DNA of 64,000 nt, taken from positions 4,188,001 through 4,252,000 of the forward strand of contig NZ_CP083546.1 in assembly GCF_025144145.1 (NCBI RefSeq), read 5' to 3'. A program made the translations under genes and the position numbers. Shown one piece after another: positions 19,392 through 28,061 of this stretch; positions within the stretch are counted from its first letter, which is position 1; every line of letters begins with the position of its first letter. The DNA is from Leisingera sp. M658 (GTDB lineage Bacteria; Pseudomonadota; Alphaproteobacteria; Rhodobacterales; Rhodobacteraceae). The notes below the pieces were generated by a model. That model was not told the DNA's origin, did no database searches, and saw only the letters and a list, made by a program, of their open reading frames with translations.

Positions 19392-20429
19392 ATGACTGCA
19401 GCGCTGAAAGAACGGCTGGTGGCACAGGCACTGGCCGAGGGGTTTGTCTCCTGCCGGGTCTGCCGTCCGTGGGACGTGCCGCAGGTGCCCGGGCGCCTGC
19501 GGGCGTTTTTGGACGCCGGGTATCACGGGCAGATGGGCTGGATGGCGGAGCGCAGCCATTGGCGGGGCGACCCGGCGCTGCTGTGGCCGGATGCGCGGTC
19601 GGTGATCATGCTGGCGGAGAGCTATACGCCGGACGAGGACCCGATGGCAGTGGTGGGCCAGGCCGACCGCGGAGCAGTCTCAGTCTATGCCCGTAACAAG
19701 GATTATCACGGCCTGGTCAAGAAACGGCTGAAGCGGCTGGCGCGCTGGCTGATTGCGGAGGCAGGGGAGGACTGCGAGGTCAAGGTTTTTGTTGATACCG
19801 CGCCAGTGCCTGAGAAGGCGCTGGGGATGGCGGCTGGACTGGGCTGGCAGGGAAAGCACAGCAATCTGGTGAGCCGCGATTGGGGGAATTGGGCTTTTCT
19901 AGGCTCTGTTTTCACCACAATTGAGCTGCCTGCCGATGACTCTGAGCGGGACCGCTGCGGGTCCTGCCGGGCCTGTTTGGACAGCTGTCCGACGGATGCT
20001 TTTCCGGCCCCCTATCAGGTTGATGCGCGGCGCTGCATTTCCTACCTCACCATTGAGCACAAGGGGCCGGTGGATGAAGAGCTGCGCGGAAAACTGGGCA
20101 ACCGGATATATGGCTGCGATGACTGTCTGGCGGCCTGCCCCTGGAACAAGTTTGCGGTGGCGGCGAGTGACATGCGCTATGCTGCGCGCGATGAGCTGAA
20201 GGCGCCAAAACTGGCGGAGCTGGCGGTTCTGGACGACGCGGCTTTCCGGGCAGTGTTTTCCGGCTCACCGATTAAGCGGATTGGGCGGGACCGGTTTGTG
20301 CGCAATGTGCTCTATGCCATCGGCAATTCCGGCCAGCCGGACCTTCAGGACGTGGCACGCGGGCTGGCGGAGGACCCCGATCCGGCAGTTGCGGACGCGG
20401 CGCGATGGGCAGTTCAGCAGCTTTCGTGA
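19392..20429 (+). CDS. queG: Epoxyqueuosine reductase
   Basis: QueG reduces epoxyqueuosine to queuosine at tRNA wobble position 34, using cobalamin and two 4Fe-4S clusters. The 345-residue product has the DUF1730 region with [14 protein letters not shown] (about residues 149-162). It also has ferredoxin motifs [12 protein letters not shown] (about 189-200) and [14 protein letters not shown] (about 239-252) and a short C-terminal HEAT-like part. The ATG follows an AGAAAGAAG ribosome site. Confidence 0.95.
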   Translation: MTAALKERLVAQALAEGFVSCRVCRPWDVPQVPGRLRAFLDAGYHGQMGWMAERSHWRGDPALLWPDARSVIMLAESYTPDEDPMAVVGQADRGAVSVYARNKDYHGLVKKRLKRLARWLIAEAGEDCEVKVFVDTAPVPEKALGMAAGLGWQGKHSNLVSRDWGNWAFLGSVFTTIELPADDSERDRCGSCRACLDSCPTDAFPAPYQVDARRCISYLTIEHKGPVDEELRGKLGNRIYGCDDCLAACPWNKFAVAASDMRYAARDELKAPKLAELAVLDDAAFRAVFSGSPIKRIGRDRFVRNVLYAIGNSGQPDLQDVARGLAEDPDPAVADAARWAVQQLS

Positions 20430-20501
20430 CGCAAACAGGATGGACGCGGCGCAAATAGGCGTTAGACCCTGTCCGGCGAACAGAAGCGGAGAGGACCGGG
20501 C

Positions 20502-22508
20502 ATGACGCTGCTCTTGGGTGTGGATACGGGCGGAACCTATACCGATGCGGTGCTGATCCGCGACGAGAAAGAGGTAATCGCCTCGGCCAAGTCGCTGACT
20601 ACGCGGCAGGATCTGGCGATTGGCGTTGGCGGTGCGATCCGGGCGGTGCTGGAACAGTCGGGAGTTCAGCCGGAGGAGGTGTCGCTGGCGGCGCTGTCCA
20701 CCACCTTGGCCACCAATGCGCTGGTCGAGGGCCAGGGCGGCCGTGTGGCGCTGATCTATATTGGTTTTGCCGAGAGCGATCTGGACCGGCACGGATTGAA
20801 GGATGCCTTGAAAGGGGATCCGGCGCTTGTGCTTGCCGGCGGGCACACCCATGCGGGCAGCGAGGCGGCACCCTTGGACGTGGAGGCATTGGAGATGTTC
20901 CTGCGCACCGAGGGTCAGGGGGTAACCGGCTTTGCGGTTGCCGGGGTTTTTGCCACCCGCAATCCAGCGCATGAGATTGAGGCGGCGCGGATCATTCACG
21001 AGATGACCGGGGCGCCCGCCACCTGTTCGCACCAGCTATCGGCCAAGTTGAACGGGCCTAAGCGGGCGGTGACCGCGGTGCTGAACGCGCGGCTTATAGG
21101 GATGATCGACCGGCTGATCGGGCGGGCGCAGGACACGTTGCGCGATCTGGGTATCAAGGCGCCGATGATGGTCGTGCGCGGCGACGGCGCGCTGATGAGC
21201 GGCGGGCAGGCACGGGAGCGGCCGATTGAGACCATCCTGTCCGGCCCGGCGGCCTCAATCGTCGGCGCGCGCTGGATGACCGGGGCGGATCATGCGCTGG
21301 TGAGCGACATTGGCGGCACCACAACGGATGTGGCGCTGATCAAGGATGGCAAGCCGGCGATTGATCCGGCGGGGGCCCGGGTTGGCGAATTCCGCACCAT
21401 GGTCGAGGCGGTGGCGATGCGCACCACCGGCCTGGGCGGCGACAGCCAGGTGCATTTGAACACCAGCGGCCTGGCGGGCGGGCTGACCTTGGGGCCGCGC
21501 CGGGTGGTGCCGGTGTCATTGATTGCCACGGATGCGCCTGAGGTGGTGCACGCCGCGCTGGATGAGCAGCTGCGCAACAGCACAGTGGGCGAGTATGACG
21601 GCCGGTTTGTGCGGGCGGTGCCGGGGGTGCCGGTTGCGGGTCTGAGCGAGCGCGAAGCCGGGCTGCTGGGACGCATCGGGATGCAGGTGCATCCTCTGGG
21701 CCAAATACTGCGTACCCGGATGGAGCACGGCTCCTTGAACCGGTTGGTGGACCGCGGGCTGGTGCAGGTCTCTGGCGTGTCTCCCTCGGATGCGAGCCAC
21801 GTTCTGGGCCGGGTGCACGCCTGGGACCGCGAGGCGGCGGAGAAAGCGCTGACACTGTTTGCCCGCCGCAGGGTTGGCAGCGGTGATATGGTGGCACAGG
21901 ATGCAGGAGCGTTGGCGCAGATGATCATTGCTCAGTTGACCGAGCAAACCGCTTTGACCTTGTTAGAGTCTGCTTTTGCCGAAGAAGCGGAAAGCTTTGG
22001 CCTGCCGGAGAAAGAGCTGGCCCGGCATGTGCTGCTGCAAAAGGGGCTGGCCCGGCACCGTGGCCTGTTGGCGCTTGATGCTGTGCTGAATGTGGATGTT
22101 GTCGGGCTTGGCGCCTCTGCCCCAAGCTATTACCCGGCGGTGGCGGAGCGGCTGCATTGCAATATGATCCTGCCGGAACATGCCGGGGTCGCCAATGCCA
22201 TTGGTGCCGTGGTGGGCCGCGTCACTATGCGGCGCAGCGGCACCGTAACCTCGCCCGCTGAGGGCAAGTACCGGGTTCATTTGGAGAGCGGGCCGGCGGA
22301 TTATCCGGAGTCCAGAGAAGCGCTGGAGGCGCTGGAGACGGCCCTGACGCAAGAGGCCCGCGGTGCGGCGGAAGAGGCCGGTGCCGAGGATATTCACGTG
22401 CATGTGGAGCGGGATATCCGCACAGCACAGGTGGAATCGCGGGAGGTCTTTGTTGAGGGTACGCTGACGGTGGAAGCCAGCGGACGGCCGCGGGTGGCGG
22501 CCGATTAG
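20502..22508 (+). CDS. Hydantoinase/oxoprolinase family protein
   Basis: 668 residues matching the HyuA/5-oxoprolinase A architecture. The N-terminal domain begins LLLGVDTGGTYTDAVLI (phosphate-binding ASKHA motif) and the central domain has SDIGGTTTDVALIKDGKPA (about residues 268-286) and LSGPAASIVGARWM (about 247-260). Members cleave cyclic amides such as 5-oxoproline or hydantoins with ATP, normally with a HyuB partner. No HyuB gene is adjacent here, so the substrate and the need for a partner are open. GGAGAGGA lies upstream of the ATG. Confidence 0.88.
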   Translation: MTLLLGVDTGGTYTDAVLIRDEKEVIASAKSLTTRQDLAIGVGGAIRAVLEQSGVQPEEVSLAALSTTLATNALVEGQGGRVALIYIGFAESDLDRHGLKDALKGDPALVLAGGHTHAGSEAAPLDVEALEMFLRTEGQGVTGFAVAGVFATRNPAHEIEAARIIHEMTGAPATCSHQLSAKLNGPKRAVTAVLNARLIGMIDRLIGRAQDTLRDLGIKAPMMVVRGDGALMSGGQARERPIETILSGPAASIVGARWMTGADHALVSDIGGTTTDVALIKDGKPAIDPAGARVGEFRTMVEAVAMRTTGLGGDSQVHLNTSGLAGGLTLGPRRVVPVSLIATDAPEVVHAALDEQLRNSTVGEYDGRFVRAVPGVPVAGLSEREAGLLGRIGMQVHPLGQILRTRMEHGSLNRLVDRGLVQVSGVSPSDASHVLGRVHAWDREAAEKALTLFARRRVGSGDMVAQDAGALAQMIIAQLTEQTALTLLESAFAEEAESFGLPEKELARHVLLQKGLARHRGLLALDAVLNVDVVGLGASAPSYYPAVAERLHCNMILPEHAGVANAIGAVVGRVTMRRSGTVTSPAEGKYRVHLESGPADYPESREALEALETALTQEARGAAEEAGAEDIHVHVERDIRTAQVESREVFVEGTLTVEASGRPRVAAD

Positions 22509-22523
22509 GCCAGCTTTAGAAAT

Positions 22524-22546
22524 GCGGGTTTTCCATGAAAACCCGC
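22524..22546 (+). terminator. Hairpin after the hydantoinase gene
   Basis: A perfect nine-base stem GCGGGTTTT/AAAACCCGC with loop CCATG, 15 bases after the stop. A copy of the dispersed intergenic element begins immediately after it. Confidence 0.6.
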
Positions 22547-22547
22547 T

Positions 22548-22566
22548 GCCGCCGGCGGGGATATTT
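22548..22566 (+). repeat. Dispersed intergenic element, copy A
   Basis: The 19-base core GCCGCCGGCGGGGATATTT differs by one base from copies at 34186, 34352 and 43333. It is followed by TAGGCCAGAAGAAG. It lies between a gene end and a non-coding stretch. Confidence 0.6.
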
Positions 22567-22607
22567 TAGGCCAGAAGAAGCGCTGGGGCCTGGAATGGCC
22601 TCGATTT

Positions 22608-22635
22608 GAAAAGCCCCGCCGTACTGGGCGGGGCT
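22608..22635 (-). terminator. Rho-independent terminator for msrB-msrA
   Basis: On the minus strand the stem AGCCCCGCC/GGCGGGGCT (22627-22635 with 22612-22620) is followed by TTTTC. It lies about 20 bases beyond the msrA stop. Confidence 0.85.
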
Positions 22636-22655
22636 GAATACTGGCTTGTTAGAGC

Positions 22656-23171
22656 CTATTCTGCGGCGGCGTTCCGTTTCGGGAGCACCCAATCGGGACG
22701 CGCGAAATGACAGGTGTAGCCGTTGGGCAGGCGCTGCAGGTAGTCCTGGTGCTCGGGCTCGGCTTCCCAGAAATCACCCGCGGGCTCGACTTCTGTCACC
22801 ACCTTGCCGGGCCAGAGGCCGGAGGCGTTCACATCGGCGATGGTGTCCTCGGCCACGGCTTTTTGCGTCTCGTCGACGTAGTAGATGGCCGAGCGGTAGC
22901 TCATCCCCAAATCGTTGCCCTGGCGGTTCAGCGTGGTCGGGTCGTGGATCTGGAAGAAAAGCTCCAGCATCTCCCGGAAGGAGATGACGGCGGGGTCGAA
23001 GGTGATCTCGATCCCCTCGGCATGGGTGCCGTGATTGCGATAGGTAGCATTGGGCACATCGCCGCCGGTGTAGCCGACGCGGGTGCTGATGACGCCGGGG
23101 CGCTTGCGGATCAGTTCCTGCATGCCCCAGAAACAGCCGCCTGCCAGGACGGCGCGTTCGGTGGTGCTCAA
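22656..23171 (-). CDS. msrA: Peptide-methionine (S)-S-oxide reductase
   Basis: MsrA repairs the S-epimer of methionine sulfoxide. The catalytic Cys is in [12 protein letters not shown] near the N-terminus (about residue 12), and RVGYTGG and [11 protein letters not shown] follow. I place the start at the TTG at 23171: GGAGGT from the end of msrB lies six bases upstream and the TTG overlaps the msrB TGA as TTGA. No ATG or GTG in this frame fits the protein's usual N-terminus. Length is then 171 residues, normal for MsrA. Confidence 0.92.
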   Translation of the reverse strand: MSTTERAVLAGGCFWGMQELIRKRPGVISTRVGYTGGDVPNATYRNHGTHAEGIEITFDPAVISFREMLELFFQIHDPTTLNRQGNDLGMSYRSAIYYVDETQKAVAEDTIADVNASGLWPGKVVTEVEPAGDFWEAEPEHQDYLQRLPNGYTCHFARPDWVLPKRNAAAE

Positions 23172-23617
23172 TTCACGACCTCCACTTGGTTGATGTAGGC
23201 GCCATAGCCCTCGGCCTCCATATCGTCCAGATGGACAAAGCGCAGCGAGGCGGAGTTGATGCAATAGCGCAGGCCGCCGCGGTCCATTGGGCCATCTGGG
23301 AAGACATGGCCAAGGTGGCTGTCGCCATGAGTGGAGCGGACTTCGGTGCGGATCATTCCGAGGGTGCGGTCCTCCAGTTCCTGCACATGTGCGGTCTCAA
23401 TGGGTTTGGTGAAGCTGGGCCAGCCGCAGCCGCTCTCGTATTTATCCGAGGAGGCAAACAGCGGCTCGCCCGAGACGATGTCGACGTAAATGCCAGGCTC
23501 CTTGTTACTCAGCAGCTTGCCTGTGCCGGGGCGTTCTGTTCCCGCGTTCTGGGTCACATAGAACTCTTCCTCGGAGAGGGCGGCAATGGCGTCCGGATTT
23601 TTAGTGTATTTGGTCAT
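23168..23617 (-). CDS. msrB: Peptide-methionine (R)-S-oxide reductase
   Basis: MsrB repairs the R-epimer of methionine sulfoxide. The 149-residue protein shows ESGCGWPSF (resolving Cys, about residues 62-70), [13 protein letters not shown] and the catalytic [11 protein letters not shown] (about 118-128). The paired zinc CxxC motifs seen in many MsrB proteins are absent. GGGAGG lies ahead of the ATG. It is first in a two-gene operon and overlaps msrA by three bases. Confidence 0.95.
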   Translation of the reverse strand: MTKYTKNPDAIAALSEEEFYVTQNAGTERPGTGKLLSNKEPGIYVDIVSGEPLFASSDKYESGCGWPSFTKPIETAHVQELEDRTLGMIRTEVRSTHGDSHLGHVFPDGPMDRGGLRYCINSASLRFVHLDDMEAEGYGAYINQVEVVN

Positions 23618-23723
23618 GGTGTCCTCCCGCCTGTTTACTTGTCGCAGAACATGGGGTGTGAGGGCGCAAATGCAATGCCCTGTTACAGGCGGCTCGCAAA
23701 GCCGTGTGCGGCGGCGGGTTTGG

Positions 23724-24287
23724 TCAGGCGGTGAAGGCGCCGGCCAGATCTCCGGGCAGGTCGAACTCTGTCAGCACCCGGGCGCGGGCCTCAGGCGACA
23801 TCTTGCGGGCGGTTTTTTCGACAATGCGCTGGACCTTGTCCGCCGGGTGTTTAGCGGCAAAGGGGGCAAAGTACCACTTCAGGAAGACAAAACAGATGAT
23901 GTCCTCCAGAGCCTGCACCTGATCGTCGCGCTTGATGCCTTCCTTGCGCAGCATCCTTGCGGCGGCGTTTGCATCGTCTGCGCCATAACCTGCCTCCTGC
24001 ATCAGGGCAGAGACCACCTGGGCGTGGTGTTCGGCTTCGGCTTTGCGCCAGGCGAGATAGCCGGCGCGGCCTTCAGGATAGCTGCTGCGCTGCAGCTTCC
24101 AGCGCTCCACATGCTGGCCGCGGGCGGCAATTTGCAGCGCGTCGGAGGCATCGGGGAACAGGCGCATCTGCTGTTCGCTCATACGCTGGCCATAAAGCAG
24201 CGCGGCAGGCTGGCCGTCCTCCAGGCTGGGATCCTGGGCATTGGCGGCGTCGATGGCGTCCAGAACCTGGGTCAATTGCGCGCTCAT
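23724..24287 (-). CDS. DUF4202 family protein
   Basis: 187 residues that I recognise as DUF4202 from [21 protein letters not shown] (about residues 44-64, given in part) and the helical, charged C-terminus. An HxE pair in QHVERW and the [10 protein letters not shown] segment suggest a helical metal-binding fold, but function is unknown. GGAGG precedes the ATG by seven bases. The gene stands alone between msrB and a transporter. Confidence 0.75.
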   Translation of the reverse strand: MSAQLTQVLDAIDAANAQDPSLEDGQPAALLYGQRMSEQQMRLFPDASDALQIAARGQHVERWKLQRSSYPEGRAGYLAWRKAEAEHHAQVVSALMQEAGYGADDANAAARMLRKEGIKRDDQVQALEDIICFVFLKWYFAPFAAKHPADKVQRIVEKTARKMSPEARARVLTEFDLPGDLAGAFTA

Positions 24288-24349
24288 GCTGCGTCCTCCT
24301 GTTTAGTCATTGAGGGCCAGAATAATGCGGAAGCGCGGCGGGTTGCAAC

Positions 24350-24379
24350 GGCCCGGCACGCCGTCAGGCGTGCCGGGCC
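24350..24379. terminator. Long GC hairpin between DUF4202 and DMT genes
   Basis: A 13-base perfect stem GGCCCGGCACGCC/GGCGTGCCGGGCC with loop GTCA. It lies just beyond the DMT transporter stop on the minus strand. There is no U-tract, so it may be a processing or Rho-assisted terminator, or simply a palindrome. Confidence 0.55.
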
Positions 24380-24398
24380 CAAGGGGCAGCGACGGGCG

Positions 24399-25304
24399 TC
24401 AGCCCGGCTTTGCCGCGCGGGAGAGCGCCGATGGCGGCAGGGCGGGGCGGCGGGCAAGCTGAACCGCGAGAATGCCGCCGGTGACAATGGCCACCCCCAG
24501 CACATCGAGCGGGCCCAGTTTTTCACCCAGCAGCACGCTGGCGACGGCCACGCCGAACACCGGGTTGAGGAAGTGGAAGGTGGCAGCCCGCACCGCGCCG
24601 ATGCGGTTCAGCAGCATAACCCAAATGAGGGTGGCCATCAGCCCCGGCACCACCGTGGTATAGGTAAAGGCCAGCGCCAGCCGCAGGGTGGGGCGGACGA
24701 AGATCTCCTCGGTCAGCGGGGCTGCTATAAACAGGATGACGGAGCCGATCAGCATCTGAAGCCCCACCACCATCATGAAATTGCCGCCTGAGGTGGCGCC
24801 GCGCAAAGCCAGCGTTGCAGTGGTCAGCGCCAGCACGCCGATCACGCAGAGGAACACTCCGAACAGGTCGACCCCGGCGCCAAGCCGCGTGCCCATGATC
24901 AGTGCCACGCCGAGGACGCCTGCCGCCAGCCCGGCATAGCCCAGGGGGCGCAGCCGTTCGCCGAACAGCGCCCAGCCCGCCAGCGCAACCAGCAGCGGCA
25001 TGGTGGAGGCGATGATCGCGGCGAGCGAGGCCTCGATCCATTGCATGGCGACGAAATTCAAACCGAGGTACAGCGCGTTCTGGCAGATGCCGAAGATCAC
25101 CGTGGCACGCCATTGGCCCGGCGTCAGCCGCCATGTCTGACCCATGGCGCGGGCGATGGCGACACCGATCAGGCCGGAGATCAGGAACCGCACGGCGAGG
25201 GAAAACAGCGGCGAGGCGTCTTGGACGATGATCCGGGCGGAGGTGAAAGCAGAGGACCACATCAAGGCAAAGGCCAGCCCCATGGCTATAGCGCGCGCAT
25301 CCAT
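24399..25304 (-). CDS. DMT-superfamily transporter (EamA)
   Basis: A 301-residue protein with about ten hydrophobic segments and two EamA repeats, the pattern of drug/metabolite exporters such as RhtA and YdcZ relatives. The start at 25304 (MDARAIAMGLAFALMWSSAF) has AAAGG eight bases upstream; a longer in-frame start lacks both a ribosome site and hydrophobic character. The substrate is unknown. Confidence 0.85.
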   Translation of the reverse strand: MDARAIAMGLAFALMWSSAFTSARIIVQDASPLFSLAVRFLISGLIGVAIARAMGQTWRLTPGQWRATVIFGICQNALYLGLNFVAMQWIEASLAAIIASTMPLLVALAGWALFGERLRPLGYAGLAAGVLGVALIMGTRLGAGVDLFGVFLCVIGVLALTTATLALRGATSGGNFMMVVGLQMLIGSVILFIAAPLTEEIFVRPTLRLALAFTYTTVVPGLMATLIWVMLLNRIGAVRAATFHFLNPVFGVAVASVLLGEKLGPLDVLGVAIVTGGILAVQLARRPALPPSALSRAAKPG

Positions 25305-25375
25305 TTTGAGTACCTTTCTCCCGGAGCGGACCTTCGGGGAATTGATAGAGGAGATCAAGCTGGGTTGAACCGGAA

Positions 25376-25999
25376 TCAGCTGAGCTTGGCCATTAGGATC
25401 TGCCAGCTGGCGGCGCCAAAGGCGGCGGCAAAAAGGGCTTCAAACCCGCGGCGCAGGCGGATGTAGACCCGGCTGGCAGTGGTGCTGGAGAACAGAATGG
25501 CATAGCCGTGGAAGATCAGCGTACTTTGCACGGCGATGGCGGCGATTACCGTCAGCAGCGCTGATGGTTCAGTACCGGGCGGGATGCCGATGGCGTAAAG
25601 CGACCCAAAGAACAGCACCGCCTTGGGATTGGTCAGATGCAGGGCCAGCCCCTTTGCATAAGCCGCGCGCAAGGACCCGGCTGCAGAAACCTTGAGTTCC
25701 GGGTTTCCGGGGCGCAGCGCAGAACGGGCCGAGCGCAACGCGAGATACATCAGGTAGACTGCACCGAAATAGCGAACGCCCTCAAAAATCCAGGCATTGG
25801 CCAGCATCACTGCGCCGAGGCCAAAGGCTGCGGAAACGGACCAGATCAGCGAGCCGCTGCTGACGCCGGCGGCGACGGCCAGCCCGGCGGAGCGGCCGCG
25901 CTGCATGGCGGTGCCGGCGATGGTCAGCGTCGCGGGACCGGGGCTGGCACCGGCCAAGAGCGCGGCCCCTAGGATCAGGATAAGGTTCACGTCAGTCAT
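25376..25999 (-). CDS. LysE-family translocator
   Basis: A 207-residue, six-segment membrane protein. The N-terminus LILILGAALLAGASPGPATL is characteristic of LysE/RhtB amino-acid exporters, and the motif LHLTNPKAVLFFGSLYA (about residues 124-140) confirms it. I place the start at 25999 where GGAGGAGG is seven bases upstream. It lies behind the DMT exporter on the same strand, separated by about 70 bases. Confidence 0.88.
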   Translation of the reverse strand: MTDVNLILILGAALLAGASPGPATLTIAGTAMQRGRSAGLAVAAGVSSGSLIWSVSAAFGLGAVMLANAWIFEGVRYFGAVYLMYLALRSARSALRPGNPELKVSAAGSLRAAYAKGLALHLTNPKAVLFFGSLYAIGIPPGTEPSALLTVIAAIAVQSTLIFHGYAILFSSTTASRVYIRLRRGFEALFAAAFGAASWQILMAKLS

Positions 26000-26119
26000 G
26001 CAGCAGTCCTCCTCCGGTGTGACGGAAGGGTGCGCTTGACGGGGGCAATAGGCAAGCAACAACGCTGCGGCCGCGGGCGAAGCTTTTCCGCAGCCGGGAA
26101 ACATCCGGGCAAAAGAAAA

Positions 26120-26142
26120 GGGCCGCCCGTGCGGGCAGCCCT
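26120..26142 (-). terminator. Rho-independent terminator after the HU gene
   Basis: Read on the minus strand: GGGCTGCCCG, loop CAC, then GGGCGGCCC, followed by TTTTCTTTT. It lies 25 bases after the HU stop. Confidence 0.88.
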
Positions 26143-26167
26143 GAAACCGTCCGGTTTGTCGCCGGTA

Positions 26168-26455
26168 TCAGCCGTTCACGCTGTCTTTCAACGCCTTTGC
26201 GATGGTCATTTTCACAACCTTGTCAGCTTCTTTTGTGAACTTCTCGCCGGTGGCCGGGTTGCGCACTTCGCGCTCGGGGCGCTCGCGGCAATAGATCTTG
26301 CCGACGCCCGGCAGGGTCACGGCACCGCCGCCCGACACTTCGCGGGTGATCAGCGAGCAGACCGCTTCCAGAGCGGAACCTGCGACTTTTTTGTCGCTGC
26401 CCATTTCGTCAGCCAGAGCGGCAACAAGCTGGGTTTTGGTCATCGGTTTGGACAT
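26168..26455 (-). CDS. HU-family DNA-binding protein
   Basis: A 95-residue nucleoid protein. TKTQLVAALADEMGSDKKVA is the helical dimerisation part and GKIYCRERPEREVRNPATGE (about residues 51-70) is the beta-arm with the Arg-Asn-Pro signature. AGGAG precedes the ATG. The gene is monocistronic, with its own AT-rich promoter region and a terminator. Confidence 0.92.
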   Translation of the reverse strand: MSKPMTKTQLVAALADEMGSDKKVAGSALEAVCSLITREVSGGGAVTLPGVGKIYCRERPEREVRNPATGEKFTKEADKVVKMTIAKALKDSVNG

Positions 26456-26495
26456 TCTTCGTCTCCTTAAACTGCCCGAACTCTAGGGCCTCATC

Positions 26496-26545
26496 GCCGG
26501 ATATTATCGTTATGTTGTATGATAACACAACTTCTTGTGCGCGCC
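26496..26545 (-). promoter_or_regulatory. AT-rich promoter region of the HU gene
   Basis: The 110 bases upstream of HU contain an AT-rich block unlike the surrounding sequence. On the minus strand it includes GTTGT-N8-ACAAC (26514-26531) and a GATAAT box (near 26505-26510) that could be a -10 element. No good -35 match is seen, so the exact promoter is uncertain. Confidence 0.4.
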
Positions 26546-26594
26546 GGGCAGGCAAAAATAGGCATTTTTTCTAGGAAAACTGCAAAATTCAGCC

Positions 26595-28061
26595 TTAAAG
26601 GAAGGCCGTTTCATCGAACGAGCGCAACTTCCGGCTGTGCAGCCGCTCCAGAGGCATTCCGCGCAGCCGCTCCATTGCTCTTATGCCGATTTGCAGATGC
26701 CGTGCAACCTGTGTCCGGTAAAAGTCCGAGGCCATGCCCGGCAGCTTCAGCTCCCCATGCAGCGGTTTGTCGGAGACGCACAGAAGCGTGCCATAAGGCA
26801 CCCGGAAGCGGTAGCCATTGGCGGCGATGGTGGCGCTTTCCATGTCCAGCGCGACGGCGCGGGACTGGGACAAGCGCTGCACCGGACCGGACTGGTCGCG
26901 CAATTCCCAGTTGCGGTTGTCGATGGTGGCGACGGTGCCGGTGCGCATGATCCGTTTGAGGTCAAAACCCTCGTATTCGGTGATCTCGGCCACGGCCTCT
27001 TCGAGTGCGACCTGGATTTCCGCCAGCGCCGGGATCGGTGTCCAGACCGGCAGATCGTCATCCAGCACGTGGTCTTCGCGCAAGTATCCATGCGCCAGCA
27101 CAAAGTCTCCCAATGCCTGAGTGTTCCGAAGGCCTGCGCAATGGCCGACCATCAGCCAGGCATGCGGGCGCAGCACCGCGATATGATCGGTGGCGGTTTT
27201 GGCATTGGACGGGCCGACACCGATGTTGACCAAGGTGATGCCGCCTCCGTCTGCGCGTTTCAGGTGGTAGGTGGGCATCTGCGGCAGCTTGCCTATCACC
27301 GGTATTACGGCAGCGGGGTCAGTGATCTCGTGGTCGCCGGTGCTGACAAAGCTGGTATATCCGGAGTCCGGATCCGCCAGCTGGGCGCGGGCGTAGGCTT
27401 CAAATTCGGCGACATAGAATTGGTAATTGGTGAACAGCACGTGGTTCTGGAAATGCTCGGCGCTAGTGGCGGTGTAATGGCTGAGCCGGGCCAGCGAGTA
27501 GTCGATGCGCTGTGCGGTGAACAGCGCCAGCGGTCCGGTGCCATTAGGCGGCTGATAGGTGCCGTTGACGATATCGTCATTGGTGGTCGACAGATCCGGC
27601 ACGTCAAATACGTCGCGCAGGGTGAACCCGGCTGCACCGTCCTGCGGCACTGTCAGGTCAGGACGCGAAGCAACTGCGAAATGCACTGGGATCGGAGTGT
27701 CAGAGACATCGATGGTCACTGGCTGGCCGTGGTTGCGAATGAGCAGGGTGATCTGCTGGATCAGGTAATTGCGGAACAGGTCCGGCCGCGTCACCGTGGT
27801 GGCATAGGTGCCGGGCGCAGAGACATGACCAAAGCTGAGGCGGCTGTCTACCTGGGCAAAACTCGTGGTGGAGAACCGGATCTCCGGGTAATAGGCGCGG
27901 ATGCGCTGGTTGTCCGGCGCCCCGTCAGCCATCGCCCGGCTGAATTCCTCGCAGATGAAGCCGGTGGCCTGCCGGTAAAGCAACTCAAGCCGGTCCACCG
28001 CTTCGGTTGCGTCGTTGAACGTTTCGGTCGGCGGATGGCCGGGGTGTTTTGTTGTTATCAT
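26595..28061 (-). CDS. amn: AMP nucleosidase
   Basis: Amn hydrolyses AMP to adenine and ribose 5-phosphate. The 488-residue product has the N-terminal AMP nucleosidase domain and a C-terminal nucleoside-phosphorylase fold with LVNIGVGPSNAKTATDHIAV (about residues 280-299), MVGHCAGLRNTQ and ALDMESATIAANGYRFRVPY (about 415-434). Its start overlaps the stop of the adenine deaminase gene by four bases, so the two are co-translated. Confidence 0.95.
   Translation of the reverse strand: MITTKHPGHPPTETFNDATEAVDRLELLYRQATGFICEEFSRAMADGAPDNQRIRAYYPEIRFSTTSFAQVDSRLSFGHVSAPGTYATTVTRPDLFRNYLIQQITLLIRNHGQPVTIDVSDTPIPVHFAVASRPDLTVPQDGAAGFTLRDVFDVPDLSTTNDDIVNGTYQPPNGTGPLALFTAQRIDYSLARLSHYTATSAEHFQNHVLFTNYQFYVAEFEAYARAQLADPDSGYTSFVSTGDHEITDPAAVIPVIGKLPQMPTYHLKRADGGGITLVNIGVGPSNAKTATDHIAVLRPHAWLMVGHCAGLRNTQALGDFVLAHGYLREDHVLDDDLPVWTPIPALAEIQVALEEAVAEITEYEGFDLKRIMRTGTVATIDNRNWELRDQSGPVQRLSQSRAVALDMESATIAANGYRFRVPYGTLLCVSDKPLHGELKLPGMASDFYRTQVARHLQIGIRAMERLRGMPLERLHSRKLRSFDETAFL

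Noticed and set aside
23586-24791. 401-codon plus-strand frame across msrB, DUF4202 and DMT genes
   Set aside because: It spans three well-supported minus-strand genes and has no recognisable domain.
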